NCBI GenBank assembly: GCA_001804865.1
Contig: MHBK01000019.1
Coordinates: 96,455 to 160,454, forward strand
DNA from: Lentisphaerae bacterium GWF2_57_35
Lineage (GTDB): Bacteria; Verrucomicrobiota; Kiritimatiellia; CAIQIC01; GWF2-57-35
Length of the DNA: 64,000 nt
Direction: 5' to 3'
Each line of letters opens with the position of its first letter. The stretch's first letter is position 1. Under the pieces are notes generated by a model, which had not been told where the DNA came from, ran no database searches, and saw only the letters and a list, made by a program, of their open reading frames with translations. Position numbers and translations under genes: made by a program. This document shows positions 25,249-33,670 of this stretch, piece after piece.

Positions 25249-27438
25249 TTAGATCAGAATCCGAATTTCAACCGGTTCGTTGGCGCTATCGACGGCCACT
25301 TCGCAGAAGGTATGACCGGACGTCACCGTTCCCGCCAGGCACTGATTCGTCTTGCGAGACTTGGCGGTTTTCCATTCGCCCGATCCGACTTTGACTTCGG
25401 CCAGGACATGGGCATCGGCCTCCACCCGGCAGCGGACGACATAACGTCGCTTGGCCGGCATGCCCTTGTAGGCGCCGCGAGGAGCGGCAATCTGGAACAA
25501 GATCACGCCCTGGCTCAGACGCCCCGACACCTGGGTAACGGCAAACTTCCCTTTTTTGTAGTCGAGGCTCTCGCCGTCGTCTTCGTAGAGTTCGTATTCG
25601 GATTTCTCCACAGCACTCGGGAAATAGTCAAAATGGATTTCCTCCGGCACGCTTGTACCGAGGCTCTTGCCGACCTTCTGACTCGGCAGGATCGCCCCTT
25701 CGCGGACATACGTCGGGATGCGCTCGATGGGAATATCGACATAGCCGTCCAGCATGCCCTGGTAGCGCTCGTCGGTTTCCAACCCGAACCAGCGGCCGTT
25801 CGGGAAGTAGGCGCGCTTGCGCTGAACGCCGGTTTTCTTTTCGACGGGACCGTCGGCCGGAATCACCAGCAGCTCGCGGCCGATCGCGTACTGATGCTTG
25901 CGGTAGAGCGCGCCGCCGTCGTTGTCGTTGAATTCCAAGTACAGCGGACGGATCAACGGCAGGCCCTGGTCATGAGCCTCGCGCGCCAGCCCGTAGAAAT
26001 ACGGAGCCAGCGCATAGCGGATGTGCGTCTGCTTGCGGAAAAGGGCTTTCGTGTTTTCGCTGTAGTGCCAGGGCTCGCGGATGCCGTGATCGCTGTGCGT
26101 CCGGAACACGGGGCTCATCGCGCCGAACTGGCACCAACGGACGAACAACTCTTCCTCGACTTTCTCGCGGCAGAAGAAACCGCCGATGTCGTGCGACCAA
26201 TACGCCGCGCCCAGCCCGCCGGAGCGCACCGTGAATTCGATCTGGTATTGCAGCATGTTCCATTCCGACGGCGTATCGCCGGAAAACTGGACCGGATAGC
26301 GGTGCGAACCGATGCCGCCCCAACGGGACAAAATCATGCCGCGCTTGTTCGTTTTTTCCTCGGCCAGCTCGAAATACGTCTTGTTGGCCCAAAGCTGGCT
26401 GTCGAGATTCGCGAACGGCGATTTGATCCAGCCGTCCACCCACCAGAAATCCATCCCCTGATCGAACAGTGGTCCCAGCACCAAGTCTTTCCACGCTTGC
26501 AGGGCCTTCGGATTGGACCAGTCGCACGCCCATTGGCCTTGATGCGGCAAGGGTCCCAAGCGCTTCTGAATGGCCGGTATGTGGCTGTCCTCGGGCGGCA
26601 AACTGTCGTAGTTGTCATAGCCCGGATGATCGTTCAACGAAGTCTGCAGACCCATATCGTGCAACGCCTTCATCGTCTTTTCCGGCTTCGGGAAATATTT
26701 CTTGTTCCAGTCGTAGCCGCCCCAGCCGCCGCGCCAGTCGGTATCGACGATCATCACGTCGATGGGAATATCTTCTTTTTGGTAGCGACGGGCCAACTCG
26801 AGAATTTCCTTGTCGGTGTAAGCATACCAGCGCGAATACCAGAAGCCGAACGTCCAGCGCGGCACCATCGGGATAGGTCCGAACACCGTCACGAAATCCT
26901 GCAGAGCGCCTTTGTAGTCGTTGCCGTAGGCGAAGAAATAACCGTCGAACTGAACCACATTGCCGCGATTCTCGGGCCAGTTGGCCTTTTTGTTCAAATA
27001 CACGCGCGGCTCGTCCGCCAGGAAATGTCCGCCGTCGGTGCTCAAAATGCCTTCCACGGGAAAATGATTCGGGCCGCCGCACCACTTCCACTGATCGAGC
27101 GAGCGCGTCACCGTGCCCAGATTGCCGCCGTCCTTCTTGCCCGGCGCCCAGACCATCCGCTGGCCCTCCTTGTTCTTATGGACAATCGTTAGATTCTCCG
27201 CCGAAAACACCTGGTTGTTGTCCTCGTAGCTCAGCTCGAATTGAGCGGTCTTGATCGTCAGCGTTTTTCCCTCGATCGCCACCTCCGCCTTAGCCGCCTT
27301 GGCCATTTTCTCCCCTACCAACAGCGACGGCCCCTCGCTGAACCTCCCACCCCACGAAAATTCCAAACGAACGCACCGGGACGAATAAACCGTGAAACGC
27401 GCATTACCGAAGGTCACAGGGGTCTGCCGGACGGACAT
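25249..27438 (-). CDS. GH31 family alpha-glycosidase
   Basis: 729 residues; ATG 27438 has AAAGGAG 8 nt upstream. An N-terminal beta-sandwich (galactose-mutarotase-like, to about 190) is followed by the GH31 (beta/alpha)8 barrel. The probable nucleophile is Asp 335 in FWWVDGW and the acid/base is Asp 388 in FSGDTPSEWN. Substrate-site landmarks include IDVMIVDTDW and YWSHDIGGF. C-terminal beta-domains follow (ELLVIPADGPVEKKTG, then YELYEDDGESLDYKKG). With no signal peptide it is probably cytoplasmic. It should release sugars from alpha-linked oligosaccharides; alpha-glucosidase and alpha-xylosidase cannot be told apart. Operator-like sites upstream suggest shared control with the GH94 pair. Confidence 0.9.
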   Translation of the reverse strand: MSVRQTPVTFGNARFTVYSSRCVRLEFSWGGRFSEGPSLLVGEKMAKAAKAEVAIEGKTLTIKTAQFELSYEDNNQVFSAENLTIVHKNKEGQRMVWAPGKKDGGNLGTVTRSLDQWKWCGGPNHFPVEGILSTDGGHFLADEPRVYLNKKANWPENRGNVVQFDGYFFAYGNDYKGALQDFVTVFGPIPMVPRWTFGFWYSRWYAYTDKEILELARRYQKEDIPIDVMIVDTDWRGGWGGYDWNKKYFPKPEKTMKALHDMGLQTSLNDHPGYDNYDSLPPEDSHIPAIQKRLGPLPHQGQWACDWSNPKALQAWKDLVLGPLFDQGMDFWWVDGWIKSPFANLDSQLWANKTYFELAEEKTNKRGMILSRWGGIGSHRYPVQFSGDTPSEWNMLQYQIEFTVRSGGLGAAYWSHDIGGFFCREKVEEELFVRWCQFGAMSPVFRTHSDHGIREPWHYSENTKALFRKQTHIRYALAPYFYGLAREAHDQGLPLIRPLYLEFNDNDGGALYRKHQYAIGRELLVIPADGPVEKKTGVQRKRAYFPNGRWFGLETDERYQGMLDGYVDIPIERIPTYVREGAILPSQKVGKSLGTSVPEEIHFDYFPSAVEKSEYELYEDDGESLDYKKGKFAVTQVSGRLSQGVILFQIAAPRGAYKGMPAKRRYVVRCRVEADAHVLAEVKVGSGEWKTAKSRKTNQCLAGTVTSGHTFCEVAVDSANEPVEIRILI

Positions 27439-27466
27439 GATTCAATCTCCTTTAAAAACAGCCTGC

Positions 27467-27478
27467 TAAAGCGTTTTA
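27467..27478. promoter_or_regulatory. LacI-family-type operator upstream of the GH31 gene
   Basis: TAAAGCGTTTTA is nearly palindromic around CG and resembles 9231-9244. It lies 29 nt upstream of the GH31 start. A second half-site-like element, TGCAAGCGGTTTTT (27516-27529), lies further upstream. Confidence 0.5.
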
Positions 27479-27584
27479 ACAAATCGGAACAAAGCCTACG
27501 AAATGCCGGGGAAAATGCAAGCGGTTTTTGGAGGGTTGTACATCTTGCCCAAAAGCCCAAATGCTGCCGCTGTCGCAGGATCGC

Positions 27585-28622
27585 TCATTTGTCATTATCC
27601 TTTAATTGAGCGTTAAATCGTCTCTCAAAATCTCCGACCACCTTCAAGACCTTCTCAAATGAGGGCACTTCACCGAAGAACATTTCGGCGCCCATGGCTT
27701 CGTAGTCCGCAGCCCATTCCTTCAACTGATTCGCGGGAGGGACAAGGCGCAGGGAGCCGCGGCACATGGTGGTGTAATCCATCCAGGACCAGCGGAAGAA
27801 AACCGCGCGGTGGGCAAGCACTCGCTCGAACAACCCGTCATCAGCCAAAGCTTGGTCTGCGATACCCTTGGCGATCAGACACCAGAGGTCGTAGTAGTGG
27901 CGAGCGAGCCTTGCCTTGCGAAGCTTGCCCGCCGGACGAAAAGTTTCCTCATGAAGGAGCAGGGCCTTCTCCCAAAAGGTGCGACGAGCGGCTACTGCGC
28001 GCACCGGAAAAGCATTCATCCCCCGGATCTCGGGAAGCGCCTCGGCAACATACGGACGGATCGGTGGCGTTTCAAAAGGCTCCGTGTCCGAGCGAGCCCC
28101 CATCTCGATCTTGACCACCGGACGCACGTAGTCTGACGGCAAATGGACCGACGAATACTGCAACAAGAGAGTCTGTTCATCGGGATCGTCCGGATCATTG
28201 ATTAAATTACACGACTGATCCTTCGGCAACGCGACAGCCATGTGCTTAATGAATGCCGGCTGAAGACAATCGCGAATAGCGTGTTGACAGGCCGTCCGCA
28301 GATCCTCAAGACGTTGCCGCCGCTGCTTCTTGCTGTGAGCCCGTTCAGGCGATGAATCTCCGTCAAAGCCCAGATAAGCACGATCAATAACGATGTCGAT
28401 GTCCTCAGAAAACCGATCGATAAGACGCCAAGCTTTCGACAGGGAGGTGCCTCCCTTGAAGAACAGATGAGCGCCAATGTCCGGTAGCTGGAAGAGTTCC
28501 CGTAGCGTCCAACAGACCCATAGGTCTTTCTCCACACTGGTACGGTTCAATCCAAGTCGGGCTTCGGTCTCGGCAAACGCATTGCGGCGTTGCTCGGCGG
28601 AAAGATGAAGAAACGCGTCCAT
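27585..28622 (-). CDS. abiEii: AbiEii-type nucleotidyltransferase toxin
   Basis: 345 residues. The nucleotidyltransferase signature is intact: GGTSLSKA at 57-64 and FSEDIDI at 71-77, with the acidic pair that binds the metal. A central KIEMGARSD and a helical C-terminal half (KLRKARLARHYYDLWCLI) fit the AbiEii/AbiGii family. Characterised members transfer nucleotides to tRNA acceptor ends and cause reversible growth arrest or phage abortive infection. It follows the antitoxin gene after 3 nt, so the two are one transcript. The full-length frame and intact motifs suggest an active toxin. Confidence 0.9.
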   Translation of the reverse strand: MDAFLHLSAEQRRNAFAETEARLGLNRTSVEKDLWVCWTLRELFQLPDIGAHLFFKGGTSLSKAWRLIDRFSEDIDIVIDRAYLGFDGDSSPERAHSKKQRRQRLEDLRTACQHAIRDCLQPAFIKHMAVALPKDQSCNLINDPDDPDEQTLLLQYSSVHLPSDYVRPVVKIEMGARSDTEPFETPPIRPYVAEALPEIRGMNAFPVRAVAARRTFWEKALLLHEETFRPAGKLRKARLARHYYDLWCLIAKGIADQALADDGLFERVLAHRAVFFRWSWMDYTTMCRGSLRLVPPANQLKEWAADYEAMGAEMFFGEVPSFEKVLKVVGDFERRFNAQLKDNDK

Positions 28623-28625
28623 CCG

Positions 28626-29246
28626 TCAGGAGTCCTCCTTCCGTGCAACACGTCTCATGATGTCGGCGACCCAAGCCGGGGCAAAGCGAAGATCTTTAAG
28701 CAGTTGATTCCTTTGATCCGGCTTCAAACGCCGCCGTAATCGAGCGACCATCTCATCATCGATGTGATGGCGTCCGATCCAGCGAAGAGCTTGAATGACA
28801 TCTCCGCTGATTCGTCCGGCGGTAGCCATCTGACGCGACGAGGCCCTTCGAAAGACGATCTGGTTTTTGCCAATCTGTACTCGCCGCGCACGGCCATCCG
28901 TAAGAAAGACCATGCGCATGGGCACCTGATTGGAAAGGCCGAGGAGATTGGCCGCAAGAGCACCGCTGGGCTGTAGTCGTACGGCATCGCGCTGTGCAAG
29001 GGCCTGGGCGACGGCAGCGAGCTTCGGAGAGAGCACACCCAGCACCGGGTCTTTGCGCGGCACGTCGTACAGACCACGCGCAACCTTTCGAATGACGCCC
29101 AACCGGCTATTGCGGGACAAAGCTTGATCTATTGCGTCACGACTGCCCAGGTCCAGGAAGTCGGTTGCAGCAAAAACGACCCCATTCCGCCCCGCCTTAA
29201 TTCTTGCAATCACCATTACATCAATAGATTGTATATGTTTTCCCAT
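28626..29246 (-). CDS. abiEi: AbiEi-type antitoxin (DUF6088-like)
   Basis: 206 residues. The N-terminal winged-helix (ARIKAGRNGVVFAATDFLDL to RGLYDVPR) is typical of AbiEi/DUF6088 antitoxins and should bind operator DNA. The C-terminal part (LGLSNQVPMRMVFLTDGRA onward) matches the antitoxin domain. In type IV AbiE systems the antitoxin neutralises the toxin without a stable complex and represses its own promoter through inverted repeats; such a repeat is seen at 29252-29285. No clear Shine-Dalgarno precedes ATG 29246. Confidence 0.85.
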   Translation of the reverse strand: MGKHIQSIDVMVIARIKAGRNGVVFAATDFLDLGSRDAIDQALSRNSRLGVIRKVARGLYDVPRKDPVLGVLSPKLAAVAQALAQRDAVRLQPSGALAANLLGLSNQVPMRMVFLTDGRARRVQIGKNQIVFRRASSRQMATAGRISGDVIQALRWIGRHHIDDEMVARLRRRLKPDQRNQLLKDLRFAPAWVADIMRRVARKEDS

Positions 29247-29251
29247 AACTT

Positions 29252-29285
29252 TTTGTCAGAATAATGCATCAATATTTCTGACAAA
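29252..29285. promoter_or_regulatory. Inverted repeat operator of the AbiE module
   Basis: The 10-bp perfect arms TTTGTCAGAA (29252-29261) and TTCTGACAAA (29276-29285) are separated by 14 bp. They lie directly before the AbiEi start, which fits negative autoregulation. Confidence 0.65.
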
Positions 29286-29289
29286 TATA

Positions 29290-29318
29290 GACATATCTTT
29301 ACCCTCTACGAAGGTCAA
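29290..29318 (-). promoter_or_regulatory. Putative AbiE promoter
   Basis: The minus strand has TTGACC (29313-29318), a 17-bp spacer and TATGTC (29290-29295). The expected start site falls at the edge of the inverted repeat. Confidence 0.4.
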
Positions 29319-29421
29319 TCAAGAAATTTCATTACCCCTCTATAACGAGAAGTACAGATGACAGCGATTAGATGAAGAAGAACAGACCGGAGGGGTGAGT
29401 ACATTCGTACAAACATCAAAA

Positions 29422-29497
<76 letters not shown>

Positions 29498-29655
29498 ATT
29501 GAAAAATACGAAGCCGACATACTAAGGATTTTCTTTTTGATGTCAATCCCGGTTTTGTCCGAATTCCACGGGGACGGGGAACATCCCGACACGGCCGCAG
29601 ATTCATTCCGTTCAATGAGGATCGGGCTTGCGAAATGGAGCCGCGGCGACCTCGC

Positions 29656-29674
29656 CTGTCTTTTATACACATCT
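29656..29674. other. Tn5/Nextera mosaic-end sequence (library adapter remnant)
   Basis: CTGTCTTTTATACACATCT matches the 19-bp Tn5 mosaic end used in Nextera libraries at 18 of 19 positions, and the following CTCC also fits the adapter. Translated, it gives the known artefact peptides CLLYTSP on one strand and MYKRQ on the other. It lies in a gene-free stretch and marks a possible false join. Confidence 0.85.
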
Positions 29675-29695
29675 CCAAGGAATCAGAATCCCTTA

Positions 29696-29734
29696 CCGTG
29701 GGGCCTCTCTAACCCTGAAAGAGTGGCCCCACGG
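29696..29734. repeat. CCGTGGGGCC hairpin
   Basis: The 10-bp perfect arms CCGTGGGGCC and GGCCCCACGG enclose a 19-nt loop. It is non-coding. The whole of 29498-30070 has no gene I can support; 29610-29645 resembles the inverse of 1985-2018 (CTTGCGAAATGGAGCC core), another dispersed repeat. Confidence 0.45.
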
Positions 29735-29922
29735 ATGGCAAAGCGGTCCCACGGATCGTCAAGTCCGAGACTTAAGGGTCATGCAACCGCCCCGAAGAAG
29801 ACGGGCTCTTCGGCTTGAAAAAGACAGGGATCATGGGCAACGAATAGGATAAGCAACCAATGAAAGACGCGGATGGAACGGCTCTTTATTCGTTGCTAAA
29901 TCCAAAAGATCAAAAATCTTCT

Positions 29923-29980
29923 GGAGGGTTCCGCTCTGTCGGAACCATCTTCTTTCGGTCGCGACGGAGCGCGACCCTCT
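29923..29980 (-). repeat. 58-bp dispersed three-way-junction repeat (copy 2)
   Basis: Inverted copy of 4185-4242 with about three substitutions. Both inner hairpins are preserved, and the first is extended to GGTCGCG-CTCCGT-CGCGACC. Confidence 0.7.
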
Positions 29981-30070
29981 AAAAAAATCCCTTGTTGCGG
30001 CAATCCTTCTTGGCCCAGCTCTGCATGAAGGAGGATTTGCGTATAAAGCGCCCCGGCAGATGGGCCAAGC

Positions 30071-31273
30071 TCATTGCATCGACAATCGGACCCGGTAGAA
30101 CTGAATTTGCCATGAAGGCGCGCTGGTCCAGGTGGTGATGGAGCCTTGCGATGGATAATCGGCCGCCACCCACAACCATTGGTTGGTGGTGAGCGTTTGT
30201 CCGGACGGAATATACAGATCATAGAAGCGCCCGGGTGCTGAAATCCAGCTTAAGAGGGTGTTCGTTCCGCTTCGGGCCACACTGGACAGATGAAGATAAT
30301 CCAGCCCATTGGTGGGATTGCTTCCGGCGGCGGCTTCGTGTCCGTCGGAGTAGCTGTCGCCATCGGAATCGACGAGCATGGGATTGGAACGATTTCCGGA
30401 GGGGTTCAGGGGGAAGGTCGTTTCCGGGAAAATCGTGCAGCCTTCATCCACTCCGGAATACTCCTCGAAATCCGTGAGCCAGTCGCCATCCGTGTCGATG
30501 GGTTCGTCCAAAGCGGTCAGATCGGCGCCCGGCGAAATAAAATCGGAAGAAAATGCGAGCGTACAGGGCCCCGCCGGCGGCGTATAAACCCAGACATCCC
30601 GCTCGCTGCCGGATGCGGCGCCGATACGGGCGGGGCGGTCCAACGAGAAGTACACCCGATTGTTCGTCGCCACATACAAGGCATCCAGGCCCGCCTCTTC
30701 CGGAATTCCCAAATCCGTGACGCCATCGTAGAGCTTCTGAAAGGCCGCGCCATTCCATCGGATCACGTCTTCGTCGGCGATCCAGCCCACGCCGGGCAAT
30801 GAAGCGGACACATCCAGCGAAAAGAGAAAGATGGAGCCGGAAATCCAAGCCGCGGCGTCGAGGTTGGCGTTCGCGGGCAAACCGGCGGCAGTTCCATTGA
30901 AATACATCGACAGGGTCTGCGTCGCCGGATCGTAGGCGAGCAAATCCTGGCGCTTGAATCCATTCGTGCCCTGCACAAAATCGACATCGGTCGAAAAGAC
31001 AATCCGGTTGCTGATGACCATGACGGCATCCACCCCCACCCGATCCGCCCAGGAAAAGCCCGAGAGATCCAACAACGCTCCCGCTCCATACGGGCCTACG
31101 CTGATGGATTGATCATCCTCATAATAGACGCCGCGAAGCCGGGTTGACACGTCGGTCGCATACCGGATTTGATTCGTGGCCGGGACCGCCCACGACACCG
31201 ATAGCGCGCCCGTAAAAACGGCGCAAGCCAAGGCCCAAGCCCAGTTTCTTCGGTTAATGCGACATATTTCCAT
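30071..31273 (-). CDS. Exported TSP3-type protein, last gene of the beta-helix operon
   Basis: About 400 residues from ATG 31273, which overlaps the end of the preceding gene by 20 nt. The longer frame to 31423 lies inside that gene and is rejected. The signal peptide is MEICRINRRNWAWALACAVF plus TGALSVSWA. The body looks like beta-propeller-type repeats (AVMVISNRIVFSTD, ALYVATNNRVYFSLD), each ending in a value-display motif. Calcium-binding TSP3-type stretches follow (DTDGDWLTDFEEYSGVD, DSDGDSYSDGHEAAAGSNP). A C-terminal domain (NTLLSWISAPGRFYDLYIP) resembles that of the 24949 gene. It is the only operon member without beta-helix repeats. Confidence 0.75.
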   Translation of the reverse strand: MEICRINRRNWAWALACAVFTGALSVSWAVPATNQIRYATDVSTRLRGVYYEDDQSISVGPYGAGALLDLSGFSWADRVGVDAVMVISNRIVFSTDVDFVQGTNGFKRQDLLAYDPATQTLSMYFNGTAAGLPANANLDAAAWISGSIFLFSLDVSASLPGVGWIADEDVIRWNGAAFQKLYDGVTDLGIPEEAGLDALYVATNNRVYFSLDRPARIGAASGSERDVWVYTPPAGPCTLAFSSDFISPGADLTALDEPIDTDGDWLTDFEEYSGVDEGCTIFPETTFPLNPSGNRSNPMLVDSDGDSYSDGHEAAAGSNPTNGLDYLHLSSVARSGTNTLLSWISAPGRFYDLYIPSGQTLTTNQWLWVAADYPSQGSITTWTSAPSWQIQFYRVRLSMQ

Positions 31274-32462
31274 AAGAGTTCCAATCCTGGAACGGACTGC
31301 TGACGGCCCGGCGACGGCCGACATGGTTGGGGCCGCCGGAGGTGATGTCAAAGTTCGTCGAATTGCCGCTCGCCACCTGGGCGCCCACGAGGTTGTTGGA
31401 GGTGGCCAGCCGGAACCCGGCATAGTTGCCGATCAACGAATTGGCTTCCATCCGGTTGCCTGTGCCCAGCGTTAAGGTGCCGGCCGACAGCGATCCCACG
31501 CCATTGCTGGCGACGTGATTGTGCAGCGCATACGAAAAGCCGGACAGCTCGAGTCCGTTCAGCACGTTGCCGGAGATGTCGCAATCGATCACCAGGGCTC
31601 CGGGTCCGGCGCGCAAGCCGGAGGCGCCGCGATTCGCATAACTCCGGCAGTCGCTGATGACGCAATTGCCTTGAGCGAGCATCGCCACGTCGAAGGCGCC
31701 CGATTGATTTCGAGCCGCGGTGCAGTCGACCAGCACCGAATTGGTTCCGCCAATGGCCAGCAGATCGCCGCCGGACGAATTATCCGCGACCAGGCAACGA
31801 TCCAGCACGGAACCCGCGCCGGCTTGAATGCCGACCAATCCCAGCGTCGCCGCATTGCTGGATACGGAGCATTGCCTTACGACGCACCCGGCCCTCGCCA
31901 CAATGGCCTCGTAATCGCCAATCTGGTTGCCCGCCACCGCGCACTCGCTGACGAAACTACCGGCGCCCACGGAAAAGCCAAAGCCGCTTCCCGCCAGGGC
32001 CCCGCTCCTCGTCACGCTGCATTTTTCGATGCGGGCGCTTTTGCCCGCCCAAACCGCCTGGCGCACGCCGGTGAATCGACAATCCTCAATGCGCGTGCCG
32101 TCGCCCAGGGCAAAAACCGCAAAAGATCCCGCTTTCGTCCAATCGGCCAAAACTCCATTACGAAGGCTCAAGCGGGCATAGCCGGAATCCTGGAAAACAC
32201 AGTCCGAAGCTCCTGTGTTTCCCTTCAGGGTAAAGCCGTTCAAGTCGATCGCCACATCATCTGCTTGAATGATGAGGCCGAAGGTATGGCCGGTGATGCT
32301 CAAATTTTCCGTCAGCACATAGCTGCCGCTGTTGGTGATGACATAAGCGGTCCCTTGCACCTGGCGGGCGGAAATCTCGTAACGTCCTTCGTCGCCGTAG
32401 CTGCCGGCAAGCCCGGCGGCAAGAATCAAAAAGACCAACAAGCTATGTATGCTTTTTACCAT
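31254..32462 (-). CDS. Secreted right-handed beta-helix protein (operon gene 4)
   Basis: About 402 residues from ATG 32462, which overlaps the upstream stop (ATGGTAA), so translation is probably coupled. A signal peptide (MVKSIHSLLVFLILAAGLAG) is followed by the entry motif of this family (VITNSGSYVLTENL, then VAIDLNGFTLKGN). Pectin-lyase-like coils then alternate short strands with Cys- and Gly-rich turns (GAGSFVSECAVAGNQ, GAGSVLDRCLVADNS). No catalytic residues of polysaccharide lyases are evident, so binding or surface display is as likely as an enzyme. It ends WNSYGNMSH, a weak version of the C-terminal motif in its paralogues. Confidence 0.82.
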   Translation of the reverse strand: MVKSIHSLLVFLILAAGLAGSYGDEGRYEISARQVQGTAYVITNSGSYVLTENLSITGHTFGLIIQADDVAIDLNGFTLKGNTGASDCVFQDSGYARLSLRNGVLADWTKAGSFAVFALGDGTRIEDCRFTGVRQAVWAGKSARIEKCSVTRSGALAGSGFGFSVGAGSFVSECAVAGNQIGDYEAIVARAGCVVRQCSVSSNAATLGLVGIQAGAGSVLDRCLVADNSSGGDLLAIGGTNSVLVDCTAARNQSGAFDVAMLAQGNCVISDCRSYANRGASGLRAGPGALVIDCDISGNVLNGLELSGFSYALHNHVASNGVGSLSAGTLTLGTGNRMEANSLIGNYAGFRLATSNNLVGAQVASGNSTNFDITSGGPNHVGRRRAVSSPFQDWNSYGNMSH

Positions 32463-33670
32463 ATGACATCGTGAAAGTTGTAGGGCGCCGCAAGGGCGTT
32501 GAAATCGATGCCTGGCGAGAGCAGGGCCAGCGGCAGATTGTTGGAGGGTCCCACTGAACCCGCCTGCGTGTTCGCATGGCAAGAATTCCGGGCAAAGAAG
32601 GAGTTGCTGGCGGTCACCTTCACTCCGTAATGGTTTTGCACCAGATGATTCTCCAGCACGCGGTTTCCCTCGTTGAAGACCTTGATGCCGGCCACCCCGT
32701 CGGCGCCCGTCCCATTCAAGCTGGAAATATTCCAGCGAACCCAGTTGTCCCGCGACAGGCTGATGCCGTCATATCGATTGCCCCGAACCGCATTGCCCTC
32801 CGCCCGGCCGTATTGAGACAAATAAATCCCCGACCCGTTGCCGGAGGACCCGCCGCAACTCGACACCGCACACCGCTCGACTCGCCCTTTGTCGCCGCCG
32901 CCAATCGCCGTGCTGGCGCCGAAGGCCGTGGACGCCTCGATGCGCGATACGGAACAATGCCGGACCGTGCTGCCCTCGGACGCCTCGATGCCATACGCCA
33001 CATCCGCCGCGCGCACGATGGAAACCGCACAGGCTTCAATGCGGTTACGACCATCCCCAAAAATCCCAAATGCAACCGAGGAGCTGTACGCCTCGCTTAC
33101 GATGCAACCTTCTGCCGAGCTATCCTCCTCCAGCATGAGCCCCCCGAAAATCCCAGCCGCCTGATTGCTGACCACCTGGCAATGTCGTACCTGCGACGCC
33201 CACCCGACGGCGATGCCGTAGCCGTCGCCGGCCGTCGAATTGCCTATTGCCGTACAACGATCGACCCGCGCCGCTTTCCCGCATTGGATGGCCTCGTTGC
33301 AGTTCAGGACTTGAACGTCCTCCACCCGCGTATTGCTGCCCTCCAGCAACAATCCATATGACGACGCGCCGGTCCATTGGCGAACGATTCCATTTCGAAC
33401 CGTCAAATCGCGATACGTGGCCGGTTGATAAATTCCATGATCCCCCGCGACGGTTCCCACGAGGGCAAAGCCGTTCAAATCGATCGTTACGCCATTAGCC
33501 ATGACCGTGATCCCGTTGCTCGTGCCCGCATACGCGAGCGGGCCGGTCACCCGATAGTCGCCAGGCTGCGTAATCGTCTGCGGCAGCCTATCCGGGGATA
33601 TCTCGCGCGCCGATGCCGACGCCAGCGCCCATAGCGCCAGCCCTAGACCTATGAAAATACGCGTCTTCAT
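32456..33670 (-). CDS. Secreted right-handed beta-helix protein (operon gene 3)
   Basis: About 404 residues from ATG 33670, whose A is also the last base of the upstream TGA (TGATG). The longer frame to 34075 runs back through the upstream gene and is rejected. The signal peptide is MKTRIFIGLGLALWALASAS. The entry motif is ITQPGDYRVTGPL then VTIDLNGFALVGT. Repeating turns such as RIEACAVSIVRAAD, TVRHCSVSRIEAS and RVERCAVSSC follow, so the coils place a Cys at the same corner many times. The C-terminus (SPGIDFNALAAPYNFHDVIW) corresponds to the WANF tail of its neighbours. Confidence 0.82.
   Translation of the reverse strand: MKTRIFIGLGLALWALASASAREISPDRLPQTITQPGDYRVTGPLAYAGTSNGITVMANGVTIDLNGFALVGTVAGDHGIYQPATYRDLTVRNGIVRQWTGASSYGLLLEGSNTRVEDVQVLNCNEAIQCGKAARVDRCTAIGNSTAGDGYGIAVGWASQVRHCQVVSNQAAGIFGGLMLEEDSSAEGCIVSEAYSSSVAFGIFGDGRNRIEACAVSIVRAADVAYGIEASEGSTVRHCSVSRIEASTAFGASTAIGGGDKGRVERCAVSSCGGSSGNGSGIYLSQYGRAEGNAVRGNRYDGISLSRDNWVRWNISSLNGTGADGVAGIKVFNEGNRVLENHLVQNHYGVKVTASNSFFARNSCHANTQAGSVGPSNNLPLALLSPGIDFNALAAPYNFHDVIW

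Noticed and set aside
24937..27192. Plus-strand open frame of 751 codons
   Set aside because: Antisense to the GH31 gene, whose catalytic motifs are intact.
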